Of a stretch of 64,000 nt of DNA, positions 33,313 to 42,303 are shown piece by piece; positions within the stretch are counted from its first letter, which is position 1; the number at the start of each line of letters is the position of its first letter. The notes beneath the pieces were generated by a model, which saw only the letters and a list, made by a program, of their open reading frames with translations, was not told where the DNA came from and made no database searches. The position numbers and the translations under genes are program-made. Origin of the DNA: Powellomyces hirtus. Its lineage: Eukaryota > Chytridiomycota > Chytridiomycetes > Spizellomycetales > Powellomycetaceae. Where the stretch lies: assembly GCA_025526995.1 (NCBI GenBank), contig JAHLKG010000001.1:310001-374000 (forward strand), read 5' to 3'.

Positions 33313-36240
33313 TCACAGCACTCTGTCACTGGGAAGAATAACGACTTGGCGCATGTCGAGGCCGACTTCAGTAAGGGCATCCACGGTCCACGAGTCGAAT
33401 CCTGGTGGTCCGCAAACGAAGCACTTGCGAGAATCCGAGGAACTTCCATTTTCGTCTTCATCATCGTCTTCATCATCGGCACCGAATCGGTTTCGTACAA
33501 TCTGATCCAGATTTGCTTCCGTGAGTCCGGTTGGGTATGTTATACCGAGCGGTACTTCCGGTTGCGAACCATCGGCGACGAAACGATGAACTTCGAGCAC
33601 GTTCGGGTAAGCGAGCAAAGCCCCCTCAATCCATTCGCTACCCATGATTGATTCACCAGCAGTGTTGATGGCGTGGATAAGAGTGATACGAGCACGAGGG
33701 CCACAGCGAGGAGCCGTAACAGTGACCGGAAACGCGCCTTCTTCTCCGGTGCGCAGATTGACACCGATACCCCATCCATCGTAGTAGTGGTGCTTGATAG
33801 CCACCTTATCGTTCCTTCGCAGCGTTAATTCATCATCCATTTGGGCATTGTAGTCAACTTGGACTCGCAATGGCTCCGCAACAGGAAGGAGGGTCATAAG
33901 CAAGAGTTGAAGGAAAGGAGTGATACCCGTACCGCCGGCAATGAACATGATGCGTTTGGGAATGAAGTCAGTGCCGCCCAGCGACAGGGGCCGCTCTGGT
34001 GATAGGAGAGGTTTTCCGAATGGTCCGCGGATCTTCACCTGACGCTGACCGGGTTTCTGCTTGAATAGGTACTGCGACATGACTCCGTGGGGATACACCT
34101 TTACGAGGATCTCGAGCATCGAGAGACCTCCGGTGTTCGCCGATGGACAGTAGTAACGGGTCACTTGCTTGCCATTGATGCGGGCGCAGATTTCGATAGA
34201 CTGTCCAGGATATATGACTTCGGGTTCATTGGCGCGCAGATCGTAAGGGTACAACAGGCAGAATCTGAACTTGACAATAGGGGCCAGTGGCGTCAATGGT
34301 GTGTTTTCTACCAAAGCGTATCGGCGGTATTCGTTGGGATCGAATTCACGAAGCGAGGAATCGGGCGACGCGGCATGGCTGTTGTTGCTCTCGGGGATCA
34401 ACTCTCCCACAAGGAGATTAGAAAGCTTTTGGATTGCAAGACGAGTGTGCACATGAGTGCGTCGGGATTTCACCACCAGCTTCCAGTCCCGTTCGTCCAT
34501 CAGCGGTGCGATTTTCATCTCTTGCAATACACTACCCCCAAAGGCAGTAGATACATGAGGATCCGACGTGGCGCTCGTCGATGTGGACACCCGGGGTAGC
34601 GTTCCTTGATTTCTTCCTGATTGTTGAGCTGGCGCTTTTGGCTTTGGCACAAATTCTTCGGCATCGAATCCAGCTTCATGGAAGTAGTCGTTCGTGATGT
34701 CCGTCCCATTGACAGCGTGAAGGATAAGCTGACCACCAGGATGTGAACTCATCCATTCAGCAATTGAGTAGACATAGCGCCCGTTGCCGACAACGAATTG
34801 ACCGCCGTTAAGGATGGCTTGGTTCAAAGAGTCCCATGTGTACATCTGGAGGTCCGGGCGCAGACGGGTGTTGGGCATTGGAATAGCCGTCGCACTTGCG
34901 TCCACTAGTGTGACCGCAGTTCCGCCGCGACCAATCCTTCTCATTGCCACGTTGTCCGATTTCTCATTGACAGGCGAATACTTCACAGGCTTCACTTCCT
35001 TTCTAATGACGGTCTTCCGGAAATAAAGCTCGGTCGCGGCAAAGAGCATGATCCAAAATGCTACGACGCCAATGTAGATCGCCCACGCAGCTCTTCCACG
35101 TGGCTCAACCCAAGGGTAGATGGTGTCCAAACCCAGGCCAACTTGAGCAATGGAACACAACAACAGAACGAATCCGAGTCTGTTGTGTGTGCCTCGTACC
35201 CAGCGCCTGATGTTGTTCAGCGATTCGTTGGATAACCCGAGCAAACTGGCAAAGCCAAGTACAAATTGGACGGCGATGAATGAAAGCAGGATAAGCCCGA
35301 AGATGGCGTGAGGGCGTGATAGCTGAACCCAGTCGGTGGCAATGATGATCACGAAAACAAGGATACCAGCAACACCGGTCATTTGCGTTGTCATGTGAAC
35401 CAATGTCCAGCCGGCCGTGGAGCGCAGGTAACGAGCGTAGAAAGCACCAAAAGGGAACAGGCCCAACCAAATGGCCATCATGCCAAAACCGTGCATCTGC
35501 TTTTTGCGGAAGGACTTGGTCGGCGCGGGCCACATGACTCCGCCATGAAGGTCCGCGTTGATGGCTCCACGGTGTTGCTCCTCGTGATATGTGAACCAGG
35601 TGCCCGACGGGTTAAGACCGGAGAGTGGGTTGAAAGCCCAGAGCACGTCCGTGAAACCAAGGTCCAGGTCTTTGTGCTCGCCATCCTGCGGTCTCAACTT
35701 GCGGTTGAATTCGCAAGACAGGGTATTGTTGGTGTAAGCGCCTTGCACGGGAATCATTGCCTGGTTGCCGGAAAGGTGTTCAGGAGGTGCGTATTTGAAG
35801 AGCGATGCGTGCTCATGCATTTCGATCTTCATTGGATTGTCATACTTGTTGCCGGACATCTGATGGCAGACGATGAATTGAGCATCCAGCATGGACTTTC
35901 CGAAACCGAGGCCGGCCCAAGCCCATTTCATGTTGAGGCCTCGCAACTCCATGAGCCCGTGCAGCGTTTCGTTCGCAGTGCCTTGACCGTCTATGGACCA
36001 GAAAAGACTGTACTGCAGCTGTGAGGGAGTCATAGTACCACTCTGTGCAGCAGCTGCATCGTATCCAGAACTGGCTGGAGATGCACCGCCATTTCCCGAG
36101 CCCTTTTGGCCGTAAAAAACTTTTGAAAAAGCAAAGGCTCTCGGCGTAGGGATTCCGATGGGAACGTCAAGATCAGCGGCGATAGGAGTAGCGAGGGCGA
36201 TCAGGGAAAGAAGGACCGCGAGCAGCGGTGACAAAATCAT
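33313..36240 (-). CDS. DOMON-cytochrome b561-cytochrome b5-FAD/NAD reductase fusion with an internal SH3 domain
   Basis: A single intron-free frame of 975 residues encodes a complete transmembrane electron-transfer chain. Residues 1-22 are a signal peptide. Residues about 70-235 form a DOMON heme-binding domain (WAWAGLGFG near 106-114). Residues 245-410 form a cytochrome b561/ferric-reductase-like core of five membrane helices; its four histidines are H250, H282, H311 and H352. Residues 465-525 form cytochrome b5 with HPGG at 500-503 and a second His at 521. A reductase module follows with FAD motif RYYCPS (695-700), IRGPFG (737-742), the nucleotide motif AGGTGITP (768-775) and C-terminal CGPPGF (943-948). 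Within the NAD half, about 790-845, sits an SH3 domain: VQVDYNAQMDDELTLRRNDK then DGWGIG and GEEGAFPV. Electrons likely pass from cytosolic NAD(P)H across the membrane, perhaps to ferric iron; this is inference. Confidence 0.85.
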   Translation of the reverse strand: MILSPLLAVLLSLIALATPIAADLDVPIGIPTPRAFAFSKVFYGQKGSGNGGASPASSGYDAAAAQSGTMTPSQLQYSLFWSIDGQGTANETLHGLMELRGLNMKWAWAGLGFGKSMLDAQFIVCHQMSGNKYDNPMKIEMHEHASLFKYAPPEHLSGNQAMIPVQGAYTNNTLSCEFNRKLRPQDGEHKDLDLGFTDVLWAFNPLSGLNPSGTWFTYHEEQHRGAINADLHGGVMWPAPTKSFRKKQMHGFGMMAIWLGLFPFGAFYARYLRSTAGWTLVHMTTQMTGVAGILVFVIIIATDWVQLSRPHAIFGLILLSFIAVQFVLGFASLLGLSNESLNNIRRWVRGTHNRLGFVLLLCSIAQVGLGLDTIYPWVEPRGRAAWAIYIGVVAFWIMLFAATELYFRKTVIRKEVKPVKYSPVNEKSDNVAMRRIGRGGTAVTLVDASATAIPMPNTRLRPDLQMYTWDSLNQAILNGGQFVVGNGRYVYSIAEWMSSHPGGQLILHAVNGTDITNDYFHEAGFDAEEFVPKPKAPAQQSGRNQGTLPRVSTSTSATSDPHVSTAFGGSVLQEMKIAPLMDERDWKLVVKSRRTHVHTRLAIQKLSNLLVGELIPESNNSHAASPDSSLREFDPNEYRRYALVENTPLTPLAPIVKFRFCLLYPYDLRANEPEVIYPGQSIEICARINGKQVTRYYCPSANTGGLSMLEILVKVYPHGVMSQYLFKQKPGQRQVKIRGPFGKPLLSPERPLSLGGTDFIPKRIMFIAGGTGITPFLQLLLMTLLPVAEPLRVQVDYNAQMDDELTLRRNDKVAIKHHYYDGWGIGVNLRTGEEGAFPVTVTAPRCGPRARITLIHAINTAGESIMGSEWIEGALLAYPNVLEVHRFVADGSQPEVPLGITYPTGLTEANLDQIVRNRFGADDEDDDEDENGSSSDSRKCFVCGPPGFDSWTVDALTEVGLDMRQVVILPSDRVL

Positions 36241-37331
36241 GGTGGCGGGGTGTGTTTAGTCCCAGGGAGGTGGAGAAACTGCTAAAACAGGACAATGAGA
36301 AAAGTTGTCACGGATGAGAAACCAGCGAGCAGAACAAAGCAACGAGTCTCTGCGATCCTGATTGCTACCTGAGAAGCGTTCAAGAATGAGGTGTCTGTGG
36401 GTGGGAGCGGGGAGAGTAGCAAGTGATAAAGAAACCGTGCAGGATTTTTGGGCAACTCTCATCGAAACTCAGCCATTTGCCAGTGGACTCTTTCGCAGTG
36501 TGGGGTTGGGTCGGGAACACAAATCTTTTAGAAGGCTCAGTCAGTCAGTCTCAGTCGACAGGGCAAAAGGCGCGACATTCTGACTCCTTTCGCAAGGCTT
36601 TCAGCGCCAACCAGCGTGTTCCGAAACATTGCACCGAGTATTCGGCACATACAGAGAGCGGTGAGACATGGAGACACGTGATCAAACGGAGGCTGATGCG
36701 CGGAGGGTAGGCGCGGAGTCGCGGACGGCTGAGTTTCGCAGAAGGACTCAGCAATTACTCGCGTGTTGTATCGGTCGGTTATCGAAAGCAGTTCGTTGTC
36801 CATGAGCATTTTCAGATCGATCACCAAAACACATCCCTATGTGGTCCATTTTGTTTGGACTGGCAGATGATAAAGTTCATTGAAGGTTTTTGTAGCGACG
36901 CAGGGGTAAACAAGATCCAGGGTCCGATGGACCGGTGTCGGGTATCGATACTGGAACATGAGGCCAAAGGTCGAAAGGACGCGGGTAGCGAAGCGAATGA
37001 ACGAGTTGGCTGGACCTAACGAGAGAATGAGTGTTCACTAGAAATGACCACAGAGCAAAGCGCTCGAGTCCAAATTCTTAGTCAATGCAGATTTTGCAAC
37101 TCGGGTTGGCGGTGTTGATGTTGGAAATTGGCTCACGTAAATATTTCAGCAACCGACTCTAAAAGTATAACGAGACGAGGCCTTTCCCAAGGGAGATGCA
37201 CGGTTCATTTCCCGCTAGTGATGCACCCGAGTGACGCAGCTCCGTTGCCTGGCGAACTTTCTCATTCCATGAATACAAGAATGCAAGGGTTTTCAGGCCC
37301 CTGCACCGTTTGTCCCCGGGACGTTTACTAT
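36241..37331. other. Intergenic region upstream of the redox fusion
   Basis: About 1.1 kb between the start of the redox fusion and the 3' end of the Fanzor relic. It has a CAGTCAGTCAGTC-like tract near 36539. Only short shadow frames occur. The part next to 37331 is where a guide RNA of the Fanzor element would be expected if one existed, but I cannot identify one by eye. Confidence 0.35.
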
Positions 37332-40004
37332 TTACTCAGACTCAGATCTACTCAGATGGGCTGGCCTGCCATTCCCGTCAATCATGGAACGGACAATGAG
37401 ATCAAAGTTCCTGACGCTTGCCATGTCTCGGTTCCAGTACAGGTATGGCAACCCTGTTCGAGGACTTGGCGGCCACGCCGGAGACGCGCATTCTGCGCAA
37501 CCGAGCTGAGAGAGAGAGAGAGAGTTTAGGAACCCGAGAACACCAAAAGACTTGCCGCTGACACACACAACTCACCAAACCATGGACTTCTTCACGAATG
37601 TGCTCCCGCCACGGCCGTGCAGAGAAGCGCTTTGGCCGGACGTTCCTGGAAAGGCAAGTGTGGCAAAGGGGGCAAAAGGAAGAAGTTCTGAACTCATCGA
37701 TGAGGAAGCAAGGTATGTGGTGCTTGTTGAAAAAGCTTTCGGAAACCTGCAACCTTTGTCGGAGGGTGAAACTTCTTGTGCCTGGCACCTGACTCACTTT
37801 GCCAGTCGCCCAACACGACCATGAGCTTGGGGCTAAAGTATGCCTGCATGCGCTGAATCAGCAAGTCTTCAGACCGCTGACGAAGCCGAAATGCATTGAG
37901 CTTCATAAGTGACCAGTTTTCGCTTTTACGGAGGGATGCTAGAGGTGCGGAGACAGTCATTAGTCGACAGACATTGACAACATCGACAAGATCTTGAAGT
38001 TGTCGATGTTTAGTCCTGTGACATCAGGCCACATACCGCCAGCATAGAATTCTGAGAGAAGGGGATCAACGTCTGCTCGCCATGTAAGCCAATCTCAAAA
38101 GCTGTTCACGTTCATAGTGGCGTACGAAGGGGTTTCTCGTTTGATGTCCTCAATCCGTTGCCACGGCCCCACAAAGCCTGGTGGATATGGAGCAGGCCTT
38201 GATCTGAGAAACAGCTGGTGGCGACGCATCCTTCTTTCCCTTGTGTCATTCGCTTGCTGGGATGATGTGTACCGCATAGTCCTGCAAGCGTTGGCACTCT
38301 GAACGCCAGGTTGATGCAACTCCTTCATGAACAGAAGATCGCGCTTGTTGGGGTCAATCAAGATGATCCGGCGCCTGATGCAGCGGCATCAACTTGTTGA
38401 AGGCGAGTAAGATTTGCGGGATGATCGATGTACATCCGTCTCAGCTCGGTTTTCCTCATCGCCTTAGTCATCCTTTTTTTCGGGCCACCTCTGCCGGCTG
38501 TAGATGCGAGAGGTGATTTGAGCATGACAGATATGCCTGTGCCATCTGTCGATATGGTGCCATCAAACTGGTGCGTGCCCCGTATGGGCACAGAAGATTT
38601 GGCTTGTCCTCAAACCTGATATACGGTGCGACCCCGTTGATGGAAGGCGGAATGCAAAAGATTGAAGCACTTTCCCCAGAGCCGGTGGTGCTGACCTTTA
38701 AGGCTGAGCTTGCGGTGCGACTTCAGGAGGACTACATCCCGGAGCAACTTTGTGTCAATGGTCGTGTATGCCAGTATATGACGACGCCGCAATGGAAGCA
38801 CGTTGAAAAGAGGGAACCCCCGAGCTTCAAATCGACGGGCAAGATTCAGATAGGCACGCACGTATCTCTCAGGATAATTGACAACGTCCACATCCACATT
38901 AACATCAGACTCTCTGTTTCCGGCCACAGTCCACAAGTTGAAAGCACGGTCAGGCAGCAGTGCCCAGACTTCTTCGAGGACCTCGAATTCCAAGGTTGTC
39001 AAATTGGACTGCAGGTTGGCAAGTGTGTCTTGGGATTGGCCCGCAGCTTCAGGCGAGAGTGCGTATTTCTTGACGATTGCAGCCGCCCTCCAGAGCCGAT
39101 GGATGGCCGCACGCGCATTCGGTCGTGACCATGGTCGCCGGGCCAATATTCGAGTCGGCTCCTTGACACCCAACCGCCGGTTGATGTAAGATCGCACCTG
39201 ATTGCAAAAATGCATTTTGATGTTGGTGTTGATGTTGGAGACAATGCTGGTTGCCGTGAAGTTGATCCCATTCTGGATAAAGGAACCATGATCCAGTCTG
39301 GTGGGAGCAAATCTGGCCGCCGTTGTGTATTGCAGCATGATAGGGTGGAGAACTGTTGTGATTGCTACCTTTCTTGGCGCGCAAGGGTTGTATGCAGGGT
39401 TTTGGAGAAGTGTGAGAACAATCTGTACATGTTCCTCGTCGATGACTGGAAAGGCAGCGTTGGGCGCAATCTGCATCAGCCAGAACTTGATAGCCCACAT
39501 CCCATGTTGGGCAAGTCAATGCATTGCTGCGACCTATGACCGTAATCTCGTCAACTGCGCAGCCGTGCCAATCCAGGCTGCATCAAGATGGCCCTTGTTG
39601 CTGACCACACTAGACGCGGGAGGATCTCGAAGCTTCCGCCTCCTCATTCTCTGTCGGATCGCGGGTCGGTCAGAGGGAGATTCGGGAGGCTCCGAGCTGA
39701 AGGACTCATCGTCGTTGCTGGAAGAGGAGCTTAGGTCTCCCGGATTGTTGTCAGCAAACAGATTCCGAAGTAGGCTGGCAGGAACTCGACGGACAAAGGG
39801 TGGGGGTTTGACAGGCGGTGGGGGAGGTGCAGGAAACGGAGCATTGGCATCCTGTGGACAGGGCGGCCTGGAAAGCGACAATGCATTAACATGCTGTGAG
39901 ATTGGCTGTGGACTCATAATAACAGCGGCATCTTACCTCTTTCGTCTTCTTTTCTTCGGGGGCCACCTGTCATCGTGATCGGGGAATGACGTTGTGCGAA
40001 TCAT
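37332..40004 (-). pseudogene. Fanzor (eukaryotic TnpB-like) RNA-guided nuclease, decayed
   Basis: Minus-strand fragments together form a Fanzor protein, the eukaryotic relative of transposon TnpB and Cas12. From the N-terminus: a basic nuclear-signal-like PPKKRRRKR (near 39937-39965); INFTATSIVSNINTNIKMHF and RSYINRRLG; FNVLPLRRRHILAY; FDGTISTDGTGISVMLKSP; the RuvC-I motif LIDPNKRDLLF (38338-38358); NWSLMKLNAFRLRQR and VVLGDW; the RuvC-II motif LIDEFRTSSFCPLC (37681-37701) with the first zinc-ribbon cysteines; VHGL spliced to LGCAEC; and the RuvC-III motif YWNRDMASVRNF (37425-37436). All three catalytic acids are present. Introns look normal at 37939-38036 (98 nt, GTATGT...CTAG) and 37506-37575. 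Lesions: a stop/frame break near 39500-39540, an in-frame TGA at 38610-38612 (a 48-nt intron could hide it), a frameshift near 38370-38385 and an extra base in the A run at 37730-37734. Likely a recently dead copy, or one damaged by sequence error. Confidence 0.8.
37970..38012. repeat. Hairpin repeat copy B, inside a Fanzor intron
   Basis: A 43-nt sequence matches 37 of 43 positions at 40011-40053 in the same orientation. It contains a 10-bp inverted repeat (ACATCGACAA paired with TTGTCGATGT, read on the minus strand) around a loop. It lies in the 98-nt intron of the Fanzor relic, just upstream of the branch-like GACTAATGAC. Confidence 0.75.
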
Positions 40005-40010
40005 GTTCTT

Positions 40011-40053
40011 GACATCGACAACATCCACGAGATCTCGAAGTCGTCGATGCTTA
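40011..40053. repeat. Hairpin repeat copy A, upstream of the Fanzor start
   Basis: This is the second copy of the 43-nt hairpin repeat, about 86 percent identical to 37970-38012. It ends 7 bp before the proposed Fanzor start codon at 40004, in the same orientation relative to the gene. The inner stem is shorter here (CATCGAC with GTCGATG). Confidence 0.75.
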
Positions 40054-40075
40054 ACTTAATGGCGAGGCACACTGG

Positions 40076-40263
40076 AATGCGCACAGAAATGTTGTCGATC
40101 AATACAAACATCGGAAAACGCGAAATCAAATAACTCTGTCAATACCTGTCCAAATGACCCGAGACAGTGATATTCCTACTCGCCAGCGCCCGCTCTCCGA
40201 TGAGGTAATGCGGCGGGGATCTGTGTTGGGTTGGGAAAGCGAAATGCGCACAGAGATGTTGTC
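40076..40263. repeat. Pair of 21-bp direct repeats
   Basis: AATGCGCACAGAAATGTTGT-type sequence at 40076-40096 recurs at 40243-40263 with one mismatch. The spacing is 167 bp, upstream of the Fanzor relic. They could be ends or subterminal repeats of an element. Confidence 0.6.
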
Positions 40264-40401
40264 CGTAGTCAAAAAAAATCCCGTCAAGAAAAGTATGGGA
40301 AGATTGTAATAAGAGGAGTAGAGTAAACTATGAGGCGGGAAGCTGGTATATTTCTAAACGGCTAGAGAAGTACTCCAGTATTTATACTTCCCGCGTATTG
40401 C

Positions 40402-40601
40402 GCTTATAGGGCCAATTATTAAGCCGCTATGCCGCTTTTTCTTATCGATATCATGGATACAATCATACGGATGATCCATCTCTGTGCTCGGGGAAATGGC
40501 TGTGCATTACGGCAGGGCTGCGCGTGCGTGCGGCGCGTTTTTCATATGATACGCTGTATTATAATAAGCGGCGGAACGGCTTAATAATTGGCCCTATAAG
40601 C
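40402..40601. mobile_element. 200-bp inverted-repeat element (MITE-like)
   Basis: Positions 40402-40426 and 40577-40601 are perfect 25-bp inverted repeats (left end GCTTATAGGGCCAATTATTA and five more bases). The pairing continues imperfectly inward for about 20 bp (GCCGCTTTTTCTTAT against ATAATAAGCGGC). The interior has no coding potential. Size and structure fit a miniature inverted-repeat transposable element or a large cruciform. I could not identify a clear target-site duplication. Confidence 0.65.
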
Positions 40602-40934
40602 CTCAGCATTGGGCGCTTTACCAAAAAAGGAACGGCACTTGTGAGAATGGCTGTGGCAAGCGCGCGGTGGCAGCTGACACAACTGTATCATCCTGGTGGC
40701 CGACTGACTTCGCGCGCACAGCATAGTTTGGCTTCCCTTTCCTCCCGTTGCAATTCCAATTGTGCCATGAATTCTCTATTCTCTTGGTTGAGTACCTTGC
40801 TCATCTGTGTGATCTCCGCCAAAAGATAGGAAATGTGGTAGAAATAGTGTCCAAGTATGGGAGCGACCAATAGAGGTCCAGCAAAGGTTTATTTAATTAT
40901 AACTCGAACTCGAACTCGAACTCGACAATGCCGC

Positions 40935-41361
40935 TCAGGGAAAGTAAACCCTTCGCAACCAGTTTCGAAGTCGTCGGTCGGTATGGTTGCATTCAGGACA
41001 ACGGACAAAGCCGTCGCGCTGGAAAACCCACCGCGTGCAGTTTCTGCAGAGTGCGCAGCGTCGACAGGCGAATGGGACTCGGGTGTTCCTCATCTGGAAG
41101 CACCGGACGCAGCGACGGTAAGTGACGTTGGGCAGCAAAATCTCGGGCCGTCGCACCCTATTGCAATGAAATTACAGCTAAACTACTTTTACAAAGTCTT
41201 CAACAACAACAACGAGTTACTCACTGACAGTTGGGGCATCTACAGTATAAGGGGTTTCCCAATAGAATATCCTTCATACATTGCTTACAAAAGAGGTGTC
41301 CGCACGCTCCACAGTGGTCGGCGTCTCGGATTAGACACACTGGGCACAATGGATTTGGCAT
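40935..41361 (-). CDS. Mini RING-like double zinc-finger protein
   Basis: Two exons (41361-41225 and 41157-40935) encode 119 residues. Exon 1 reads MPNPLCPVCLIRDADHCGAC then GHLFCKQCMKDILLGNPLYC and RCPNC, giving the Cys/His spacing of a small RING finger, the class of E3 ubiquitin ligases. Exon 2 adds a second cysteine cluster: RRCVRCFQMRN, ACRRCALCRNCTRWVFQRDG, FVRCPEC. The intron (gtgagt...caatag) is about 67 nt. The whole protein is little more than two metal-binding modules. Ligase activity is inferred from the RING only, and the short loop leaves room for a treble-clef alternative. It sits beside mobile-element debris. Confidence 0.6.
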
Positions 41362-41589
41362 GGTTTTGCGATTTTTGCGATTTTGCGAATGTGTGCTGTC
41401 AAAACTTGGATAGCAAGTTGGAGCGTGGGCGGCTTGGCCATCATAGATTGAGGACGATCAAGTGCTTACGTCAGCAGGTACATGTGACGCTCATCTTGCA
41501 TCAAAAACGCGCGACTAAGCTCCATGTGAAAGTGACATGGACAGGGCGGAAATAGACTCCCATAACAGAACAGACTCTTCAAACTGACG

Positions 41590-41596
41590 GTATAAA
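41590..41596 (+). promoter_or_regulatory. TATA box of the LC8 gene
   Basis: TATAAAA occurs 124 bp upstream of the LC8 start codon, followed by a long CA/CT-rich leader. This is the most convincing TATA box in the window. Confidence 0.5.
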
Positions 41597-41634
41597 AAGG
41601 ATCTCTTTGACCCACTTTGTACTTTCCTCACCCG

Positions 41635-41694
41635 CACACACACACACACACAACACACACACACATACAACACACACACACACACACCACCACC
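41635..41694. repeat. (CA)n microsatellite in the LC8 5' leader
   Basis: About 60 bp of nearly uninterrupted CA dinucleotides, with a few CAA and CATA interruptions, lies 25 bp upstream of the LC8 start codon. Confidence 0.9.
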
Positions 41695-41719
41695 TCAAAC
41701 CCCCTCACCCGCATTCACC

Positions 41720-42303
41720 ATGTCTGACCGCAACGCCGTCATCAAGAAGGCCGACATGTCGGCGGAGATGCAGCAGGATGCCGTCAACTGTGCGACTCAA
41801 GCTATGGAAAAGTACAATATGGAAAAGGATATTGCAGTCTTCATCAAGCGAGAATTTGACAAAAAATACACCTCCACCTGGCACTGTATTGTTGGACGGA
41901 ACTTTGGATCCTACGTAACCCATGGGACGAAGCACTTTATCTACTTTTATCAGGGACAGATTGCGATCCTGCTGTTTAAGGTATGCTACTTTTATTCGAC
42001 GAATATTCCTTCAGTCTTACCGATTCCCTCTCTTCTTTTCAGTCCCCCTCCCCCTCTCCCTCCCCCTGCGCCTCCTCCTCCCTCTCCCCCTGCGCCTCCT
42101 CCTCCTCCTCCAACAACAACAACAACGACGATGACGACGACGAGGATGAGGACGAGGATGACGACGAGGAGGACAATGATGATGATGATGAGGACAACGA
42201 CGACGTCGACGACGACGACGGCAACGACACACCACCACCCACCATCGACACCCTGTTTGGGGCGTCGGACAGCGAGGGTGAGGGCCGTCACCTCGCATGG
42301 TGA
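41720..42303 (+). CDS. DYNLL1: Dynein light chain LC8 with an acidic low-complexity tail
   Basis: Exon 1 (41720-41980) encodes the complete 87-residue LC8 fold, nearly identical to animal LC8: [75 protein letters not shown]8 is a dimeric hub of dynein and many other complexes. Normally the protein ends KSG. Here the GT-AG intron (41981-42042) joins to an 87-codon exon: S then [11 protein letters not shown], poly-Asn, a run of some 50 mostly Asp/Glu residues, then [20 protein letters not shown] and stop at 42303. The tail arises from CCT/CTC and GAC/GAT simple repeats. Exon 1 is certain; that the tail is translated is inferred from the intact splice and open frame. Confidence 0.85.

Noticed and set aside
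35383..36024. Plus-strand open frame of 213 codons
   Set aside because: Shadow of the DOMON/b561 part of the redox fusion.
39210..39978. Plus-strand frames of 109 and 225 codons across the Fanzor region
   Set aside because: The minus strand carries the Fanzor motifs in order; the plus-strand products have no family resemblance.
41635..41694. Possible CRISPR-like or telomeric array
   Set aside because: It is a plain CA dinucleotide microsatellite. No spaced repeat array or telomere repeat was seen anywhere in the window.
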